Shown here: piece by piece, positions 56,068 through 64,000 of the stretch | Layout of the letters: each line of letters opens with the position of its first letter | How positions within the stretch are numbered: the first letter of the stretch is position 1 | Source: Cavia porcellus | Lineage: Eukaryota > Chordata > Mammalia > Rodentia > Caviidae | NCBI RefSeq assembly: GCF_034190915.1 | Contig: NW_026947692.1 | Span: forward strand, 1-64,000 | Length of the DNA stretch: 64,000 nt | Direction of reading: 5' to 3' | Translations under genes and position numbers: made by a program | Notes under the pieces: model-generated | Told to the model about the DNA's origin: nothing | The model's input: the letters and a program-made list of their open reading frames with translations, nothing else | Database searches by the model: none

Positions 56068-57338
56068 GAATGTAATGTAACACACACCCATACAATGCGC
56101 ACCACCCCGTGATGTTTTTCTCACTGCTACTAGTGAATGTAATGTAACACACACCCATACAATGCGCACCACCCCGTGATGTTTTTCTCACTGCTACTAG
56201 TGAATCTAACGTAACACACACCCATACAATGCGCACCACCCCGTGATGTTTTTCTCACTCCTACTAGTGAATCTAATGTAACACACACCCATACAATGCG
56301 CACCACCCCGTGATGTTTTTCTCACTGCTACTAGTGAATGTAATGTAACACACACCCATACAATGCGCACCACCCCGTGATGTTTTTCTCACTCCTACTA
56401 GTGAATGTAATGTAACACACACCCATACAATGCGCACCACCCCGTGATGTTTTTCTCACTCCTACTAGTGAATCTAATGTAACACACACCCATACAATGC
56501 GCACCACCCCGTGATGTTTTTCTCACTGCTACTAGTGAATCTAATGTAACACACACCCATACAATGCGCACCACCCCGTGATGTTTTTCTCACTGCTACT
56601 AGTGAATCTAATGTAACACACACCCATACAATGCGCACCACCCCGTGATGTTTTTCTCACTGCTACTAGTGAATGTAATGTAACACACACCCATACAATG
56701 CGCACCACCCCGTGATGTTTTTCTCACTCCTACTAGTGAATGTAATGTAACTCACACATACAATGCGCAATACCCCGTGATGTTTTTCTCACTTCTACTA
56801 GTGAATGTAATGTAACACACACCCATACAATGCGCACCACCCCGTGATGTTTTTCTCACTGCTACTAGTGAATGTAATGTAAAACACACCCATACAATGC
56901 GCACCACCCCGTGATGTTTTTCTCACTGCTACTACTAAATCTAATGTAACACACACCCATACCATGCGCACCACCCCGTGATGTTTTTCTCACTGCTACT
57001 ACTGAATCTAATGTAACACACACCCATACAATGCGCACCACCCCGTGATGTATTTCTCACTCCTACTAGTGAATCTAATGTAACACACACCCATACAATG
57101 CGTACCACCCCGTGATGTTTTTCTCACTCCTACTAGTGAATGTAATGTAACACACACCCATACAATGCGCACCACCCCGTGATGTTTTTCTCACTTCTAC
57201 TAGTGAATGTAATGTAACACACACACATACAATGCGCAATACCCCGTGATGTTTTTCTCACTTCTACTAGTGAATCCAATGTAACACACACCCATACAAT
57301 GCGCACCACCCCGTGATGTTTTTCTCACTCCTACTAGT
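56068..57338 (+). repeat. Block F2: second 1271-bp copy
   Basis: Markers are as in F1: TAACTCACACATAC (56738), TGTAAAACAC, CTACTACTAAAT with CATACCATG, GATGTATTTCTC and the 67-bp GCAATACC monomer (57205), all +1271 from F1. Confidence 0.88.
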
Positions 57339-58073
57339 GAATGTAATGTAACACACACCCATACAATGCGCACCACCCCGTGATGTTTTTCTCACTGCTA
57401 CTAGTGAATGTAATGTAACACACACCCATACAATGCGCACCACCCCGTGATGTTTTTCTCACTGCTACTAGTGAATCTAACGTAACACACACCCATACAA
57501 TGCGCACCACCCCGTGATGTTTTTCTCACTCCTACTAGTGAATCTAATGTAACACACACCCATACAATGCGCACCACCCCGTGATGTTTTTCTCACTGCT
57601 ACTAGTGAATGTAATGTAACACACACCCATACAATGCGCACCACCCCGTGATGTTTTTCTCACTCCTACTAGTGAATGTAATGTAACACACACCCATACA
57701 ATGCGCACCACCCCGTGATGTTTTTCTCACTCCTACTAGTGAATCTAATGTAACACACACCCATACAATGCGCACCACCCCGTGATGTTTTTCTCACTGC
57801 TACTAGTGAATCTAATGTAACACACACCCATACAATGCGCACCACCCCGTGATGTTTTTCTCACTGCTACTAGTGAATCTAATGTAACACACACCCATAC
57901 AATGCGCACCACCCCGTGATGTTTTTCTCACTGCTACTAGTGAATGTAATGTAACACACACCCATACAATGCGCACCACCCCGTGATGTTTTTCTCACTC
58001 CTACTAGTGAATGTAATGTAACTCACACATACAATGCGCAATACCCCGTGATGTTTTTCTCACTTCTACTAGT
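57339..58073 (+). repeat. Block F3: truncated third copy
   Basis: It follows F2 at +1271 through the TAACTCACACATAC monomer at 58009. The next monomer carries ACACCGATAC and CGTGTTG instead of the F order, so the copy is cut after about eleven monomers. Confidence 0.82.
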
Positions 58074-59671
58074 GAATGTAATGTAACACACACCGATACA
58101 ATGCGCACCACCCCGTGTTGTTTTTCTCACTGCTACTAGTGAATGTAATGTAACACACACCCATACAATGCGCACCACCCCGTGATGTTTTTCTCACTGC
58201 TACTAGTGAATGTAATGTAAAACACACCCATACAATGCGCACCACCCCGTGATGTTTTTCTCACTGCTACTACTGAATCTAATGTAACACACACCCATAC
58301 AATGCGCACCACCCCGTGATGTTTTTCTCACTGCTACTACTGAATCTAATGTAACACACACCCATACAATGCGCACCACCCCGTGATGTTTTTCTCACTC
58401 CTACTAGTGAATCTAATGTAACACACACCCATACAATGCGTACCACCCCGTGATGTTTTTCTCACTCCTACTAGTGAATGTAATGTAACACACACCCATA
58501 CAATGCGCACCACCCCGTGATGTTTTTCTCACTGCTACTAGTGAATCTAATGTAACACACACCCATACAATGCGCACCACCGCGTGATGTTTTTCTCACT
58601 CCTACTAGTGAATGTAATGTAACTCACACATACAATGCGCAATACCCCGTGATGTTTTTCTCACTTCTACTAGTGAATGTAATGTAACACACACCCATAC
58701 AATGCGCACCACCACGTGATGTTTTTCTCACTGCTACTAGTGAATCTAATGTAACACACACCCATAAAATGCGCACCACCGCGTGATGTTTTTCTCACTC
58801 CTACTAGTGAATGTAATGTAACACACACATACAATGCGCAATACCCCGTGATGTTTTTCTCACTCCTACTAGTGAATGTAATGTAACACACAAATACAAT
58901 GCGCAATACCCCGTGATGTTTTTCTCACTTCTACTAGTGAATCCAATGTAACACACACCCATACAATGCGCACCACCCCGTGATGTTTTTCTCACTGCTA
59001 CTAGTGAATCTAATGTAACACACACCCATACAATGCGCACCACCCCGTGATGTTTTTCTCACTGCTACTAGTGAATCTAATGTAACACACCCATACAATG
59101 CACACCACCCCGTTATGTTTTTCTCACTGCTACTAGTGAATGTAATGTAACACACACCCATACAATGCGCACCACCCCGTGATGTTTTTCTCACTGCTAC
59201 TAGTGAATCTAATGTAACACACACATACAATGCGCACCACCCCGTGATGTTTTTCTCACTGCTACTAGTGAATCTAATGTAACACACACCCATACAATGC
59301 GCACCACCCCGTGATGTTTTTCTCACTGCTACTAGTGAATCTAATGTAACACACACCCATACAATGCGCACCACCCCGTGATGTTTTTCTCACTGCTACT
59401 ACTGAATGTAATGTAACACACACCCATACAATGCGCACCACCCCGTTATGTTTTTCTCACTGCTACTAGTGAATGTAATGTAACACACACCCATACAATG
59501 CGCACCACCCCGTGATGTTTTTCTCACTGCTACTAGTGAATCTAATGTAACACACACCCATACAATGCGCACCACCCCGTGATGTTTTTCTCACTGCTAC
59601 TACTGAATGTAATGTAACACACACCCATACAATGCGCACCACCCCGTTATGTTTTTCTCACTGCTACTAGT
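58074..59671 (+). repeat. Mosaic region rich in GCAATACC and CCGTTATG monomers
   Basis: About 24 monomers. Three GCAATACC-type monomers lie close together (about 58610, 58809, 58876), the last with CACAAATAC. There is an E-box variant at 58713-58718, GCACACC at about 59100, a 65-bp ACACACATAC monomer lacking the AT change at 59205, and CCGTTATG monomers at about 59112, 59446 and 59647. It ends at a sharp monomer-boundary junction with block H. Confidence 0.75.
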
Positions 59672-62600
59672 GAATGTAATGTAACACACACATACAATGC
59701 GCAATACCGCGTGATGTTTTTCTCACTCCTACTAGTGAATCCAATGTAACACACACCCATACAATGCGCACCACCCCGTGATGTTTTTCTCACTCCTACT
59801 AGTGAATCTAATGTAACACACACCCATACAATGCGCACCACCCAGTGATGTTTTTCTCACTGCTACTAGTGAATCTAATGTAACACACACCCATACAATG
59901 CGCACCACCCCGTGATGTTTTTCTCACTTCTACTAGTGAATCTAATGTAACACACCCATACAATGCGCACCACCCGGTGATGTTTTTCTCACTGCTACTA
60001 GTGAATCTAATGTAACACACACCCATACAATGCGCACCACACCGTGATGTTTTTCTCACTGCTACTAGTGAATCTAATGTAACACACACCCATACAATGC
60101 GCACCACCCCGTGATATTTTTCTCACTGCTACTAGTGAATCTAATGTAACACACACCCATACAATGCGCACCACCCCGTGATGTTTTTCTCACTGCTACT
60201 ACTGAATGTAATGTAACACACACCCATACAATGCGCACCACCCCGTGATGTTTTTCTCACTGCTACTAGTGAATGTAATGTAACACACACCCATACAATG
60301 CGCACCACCCCATGATGTTTTTCTCACTGCTACTAGTGAATCTAATGTAACACACACCCATACAATGCGCACCACCCCGTGATGTTTTTCTCACTCCTAC
60401 TAGTGAATGTAATGTAACACACACCCATACAATGCGCACCACCCCGTGTTGTTTTTCTCACTGCTACTAGTGAATGTAATGTAACACACACCCATACAAT
60501 GCGCACCACCCCGTGATGTTTTTCTCACTGCTACTGGTGAATGTAATGTAAAACACACCCATACAATGCGCACCACCCCGTGATGTTTTTCTCACTGCTA
60601 CTAGTGAATGTAATGTAACACACACCCATACAATGCGCACCACCCCGTGATGTTTTTCTCACTGCTACTACTGAATCTAATGTAACACACACCCATACAA
60701 TGCGCACCACCCCGTGATGTTTTTCTCACTCCTACTAGTGAATCTAATGTAACACACACCCATACAATGCGTACCACCCCGTGATGTTTTTCTCACTCCT
60801 ACTAGTGAATGTAATGTAACACACACCCATACAATGCGCACCACCCCGTGATGTTTTTCTCACTGCTACTAGTGAATCTAATGTAACACACACCCATACA
60901 ATGCGCACCACCGCGTGATGTTTTTCTCACTCCTACTAGTGAATGTAATGTAACACACACATACAATGCGCAATACCCCGTGATGTTTTTCTCACTTCTA
61001 CTAGTGAATCCAATGTAACACACACCCATACAATGCGCACCACCCCGTGATGTTTTTCTCACTCCTACTAGTGAATCTAATGTAACACACACCCATACAA
61101 TGCGCACCACCCCGTGATGTTTTTCTCACTGCTACTAGTGAATCTAATGTAACACACACCCATACAATGCGCACCACCCTGTGATGTTTTTCTCACTGCT
61201 ACTAGTGAATCTAATGTAACACACCCATACAATGCGCACCACCCCGTGATGTTTTTCTCACTGCTACTAGTGAATCTAATGTAACACACACCCATACAAT
61301 GCGCACCACCCCGTGATGTTTTTCTCACTGCTACTAGTGAATCTAATGTAACACACACCCATACAATGCGCACCACCCCGTGATGTTTTTCTCACTGCTA
61401 CTACTGAATGTAATGTAACACACACCCATACAATGCGCACCACCCCGTTATGTTTTTCTCACTGCTACTAGTGAATGTAATGTAACACACACCCATACAA
61501 TGCGCACCACCCCGTGATGTTTTTCTCACTGCTACTAGTGAATCTAATGTAACACACACCCATACAATGCGCACCACCCCGTGATGTTTTTCTCACTCCT
61601 ACTAGTGAATGTAATGTAACACACACCCATACAATGCGCACCACCCCGTGATGTTTTTCTCACTGCTACTAGTGAATGTAATGTAACACACACCCATACA
61701 ATGCGCACCACCCCGTGATGTTTTTCTCACTCCTACTAGTGAATGTAATGTAACACACACCCATACAATGCGCACCACCCCGTGATGTTTTTCTCACTCC
61801 TACTAGTGAATGTAATGTAACACACACCCATACAATGCGCACCACCCCGTGATGTTTTTCTCACTCCTACTAGTGAATCCAATGTAACGCACACCCATAC
61901 AATGCGCACCACCCCGTGATGTTTTTCTCACTGCTACTAGTGAATCTAATGTAACGCACACCCATACAATGCGCACCACCCCGTGATGTTTTTCTCACTG
62001 CTACTAGTGAATCTAATGTAACACACACCCATACAATGCGCACCACCCCGTGATGTTTTTCTCACTCCTACTAGTGAATCTAATGTAACACACACCCATA
62101 CAATGCGCACCACCCCGTGATGTTTTTCTCACTCCTACTAGTGAATGTAATGTAACACACACCCATACAATGCGCACCACCCCGTGATGTTTTTCTCACT
62201 GCTACTAGTGAATGTAATGTAACACACACCCATACAATGCGCACCACCCCGTGATGTTTTTCTCACTGCTACTAGTGAATCTAACGTAACACACACCCAT
62301 ACAATGCGCACCACCCCGTGATGTTTTTCTCACTCCTACTAGTGAATGTAATGTAACACACACCCATACAATGCGCACCACCCCGTGATGTTTTTCTCAC
62401 TGCTACTAGTGAATGTAATGTAACACACACCCATACAATGCGCACCACCCCGTGATGTTTTTCTCACTCCTACTAGTGAATGTAATGTAACACACACCCA
62501 TACAATGCGCACCACCCCGTGATGTTTTTCTCACTCCTACTAGTGAATCTAATGTAACACACACCCATACAATGCGCACCACCCCGTGATGTTTTTCTCA

Positions 62601-63212
62601 CTGCTACTAGTGAATCTAATGTAACACACACCCATACAATGCGCACCACCCCGTGATGTTTTTCTCACTGCTACTAGTGAATCTAATGTAACACACACCC
62701 ATACAATGCGCACCACCCCGTGATGTTTTTCTCACTGCTACTAGTGAATGTAATGTAACACACACCCATACAATGCGCACCACCCCGTGATGTTTTTCTC
62801 ACTCCTACTAGTGAATGTAATGTAACTCACACATACAATGCGCAATACCCCGTGATGTTTTTCTCACTTCTACTAGTGAATGTAATGTAACACACACCCA
62901 TACAATGCGCACCACCCCGTGATGTTTTTCTCACTGCTACTAGTGAATGTAATGTAAAACACACCCATACAATGCGCACCACCCCGTGATGTTTTTCTCA
63001 CTGCTACTACTGAATCTAATGTAACACACACCCATACCATGCGCACCACCCCGTGATGTTTTTCTCACTGCTACTACTGAATCTAATGTAACACACACCC
63101 ATACAATGCGCACCACCCCGTGATGTTTTTCTCACTCCTACTAGTGAATCTAATGTAACACACACCCATACAATGCGTACCACCCCGTGATGTTTTTCTC
63201 ACTCCTACTAGT
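59672..63212 (+). repeat. Block H: displaced copy of 52127-55866
   Basis: It matches at +7545 from 52127 and at +7346 after about 53450, the 199-bp change being three monomers present only in the upstream copy. Shared markers are GCAATACCGCG, CACCCAGTG, CACCCGGTG, CACACCGTG, GTGATATTTTT, TGTAAAACAC, TAACGCACAC (61942), TAACTCACACATAC (62813) and CATACCATG (about 63034). Because the source includes the end of E3 and the start of F1, H copies a junction and so formed after E and F were joined. Confidence 0.85.
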
Positions 63213-64000
63213 GAATGTAATGTAACACACACCCATACAATGCGCACCACCCCGTGATGTTTTTCTCACTGCTACTAGTGAATCTAATGTAACACACACC
63301 CATACAATGCGCACCACCGCGTGATGTTTTTCTCACTCCTACTAGTGAATGTAATGTAACTCACACATACAATGCGCAATACCCCGTGATGTTTTTCTCA
63401 CTTCTACTAGTGAATGTAATGTAACACACACCCATACAATGCGCACCACCCCGTGATGTTTTTCTCACTGCTACTAGTGAATCTAATGTAACACACACCC
63501 ATACAATGCGCACCACCGCGTGATGTTTTTCTCACTCCTACTAGTGAATGTAATGTAACACACACATACAATGCGCAATACCCCGTGATGTTTTTCTCAC
63601 TTCTACTAGTGAATCCAATGTAACACACACCCATACAATGCGCACCACCCCGTGATGTTTTTCTCACTCCTACTAGTGAATGTAATGTAACACACACCCA
63701 TACAATGCGCACCACCCCGTGATGTTTTTCTCACTGCTACTAGTGAATGTAATGTAACACACACCCATACAATGCGCACCACCCCGTGATGTTTTTCTCA
63801 CTGCTACTAGTGAATCTAACGTAACACACACCCATACAATGCGCACCACCCCGTGATGTTTTTCTCACTCCTACTAGTGAATGTAATGTAACACACACCC
63901 ATACAATGCGCACCACCCCGTGATGTTTTTCTCACTGCTACTAGTGAATGTAATGTAACACACACCCATACAATGCGCACCACCCCGTGATGTTTTTCTC
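63213..64000 (+). repeat. Right edge: F/G-like monomers, array continues past window
   Basis: The start matches about 58476-58675 at +4737 (CACCGCGTG, TAACTCACACATAC), followed by a second CACCGCGTG plus GCAATACC pair and then the order GAATCC, GAATGT, GAATGT, TAACGTAAC also seen at 56001-56202. The last monomer is cut at base 64000. Confidence 0.78.

Larger units (their letters stand above)
1..64000. repeat. 67-bp satellite DNA array, about 955 monomers, no flank in window
   Basis: Every part of the window is the same 67-bp monomer in one orientation, head to tail. Phase is set here at the GAAT following ACTAGT, so the window opens on a monomer start and ends inside one. The consensus has 30 G+C of 67, with 21 C and 9 G on the + strand. 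Most copies differ at only a few positions. Main variable sites are bases 5-6 (CT, GT, CC, rarely CA) and base 59 (G, C, rarely T). The T5 run at 48-52 did not change length in any copy I read. There is no inversion, interruption or inserted element. The lack of spacers and the period exclude CRISPR. Continuous satellite of this size suggests a eukaryote; the family is not recognised. No gene-free stretch holds anything other than this repeat. Confidence 0.98.

Noticed and set aside
664..63715. Coding minisatellite of a surface or antigen protein
   Set aside because: A coding repeat would normally keep a period divisible by three; 67 and 65 are not, and every long stretch has stops in all frames.
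1..64000. CRISPR array
   Set aside because: The repeat is continuous with no spacers; differences between units are single substitutions, and no cas-like gene is present.
1..64000. Telomeric repeat
   Set aside because: The unit is 67 bp with mixed composition and no short TTAGGG-like or known long telomere unit; CA/TG tracts are only a small part of it. A subtelomeric position remains possible.
1..64000. Alpha satellite or a CENP-B box satellite
   Set aside because: The period is 67 bp rather than 171 bp, and neither strand of the monomer contains TTCG followed by CGGG with CENP-B box spacing.
1..64000. rDNA spacer repeats or tandem RNA genes
   Set aside because: No rRNA, tRNA-like fold, 5S internal control region or terminator-like pattern appears between monomers, and no rDNA unit lies in the window.
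1..64000. A hidden unique system or mobile element inside the array
   Set aside because: I read the window end to end for breaks in the monomer pattern and found only substitutions and 1-2 base length changes; no segment departs from the satellite.

Overview
The whole 64 kb window is one uninterrupted head-to-tail satellite array. The basic monomer is 67 bp (a consensus copy lies at 3208-3274) and about 955 copies fill the window from base 1 to base 64000. No unique sequence, gene, RNA gene, transposon or flank is visible, and the array runs off both ends. This is the architecture of eukaryotic heterochromatic satellite DNA (pericentromeric, centromeric or subtelomeric). I do not recognise the monomer family and cannot name the organism.

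Monomers are very alike: most differ from the consensus at only one to three positions. Two sites carry most of the variation: bases 5-6 (CT, GT or CC, rarely CA) and base 59 (G or C, rarely T). Length varies almost only in the CA/C tract at bases 14-22, giving 65-bp monomers of two kinds. Two 66-bp monomers come from loss of one C in the C run.

Above the monomer the array is strongly hierarchical. Rare variants used as barcodes show stacked tandem duplications that change along the window: a partial copy (1-2470) of a block that recurs twice in tandem (A1 3610-9223, A2 9224-14971); a 1.6 kb unit of 23-24 monomers (B, 14972-20241); a looser series marked by a CA-variant monomer (C, 21046-28401); a 4.9-5.2 kb near-tandem duplication (D, 26329-31244 and 31478-36724); a mosaic stretch (36725-40768); a 62-monomer, 4142-bp higher-order repeat in three copies (E, 40769-54595), the third enlarged by an internal 22-monomer duplication; a 19-monomer, 1271-bp repeat (F, 54797-58073); and a displaced copy of the 52-56 kb segment at 59672-63212 (H). 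This fits repeated unequal exchange or replication-based amplification, with small conversion-like patches.

The minus strand holds many open frames of 64-146 codons. They result from the period (67 is 1 modulo 3) and the 65-bp monomers, and I annotate no coding sequence. Sequence signals present once per monomer are a near match to the yeast Rap1 consensus, a 16-bp dyad across the SpeI-site junction, two mostly intact CpGs, and a marked C/G strand imbalance.
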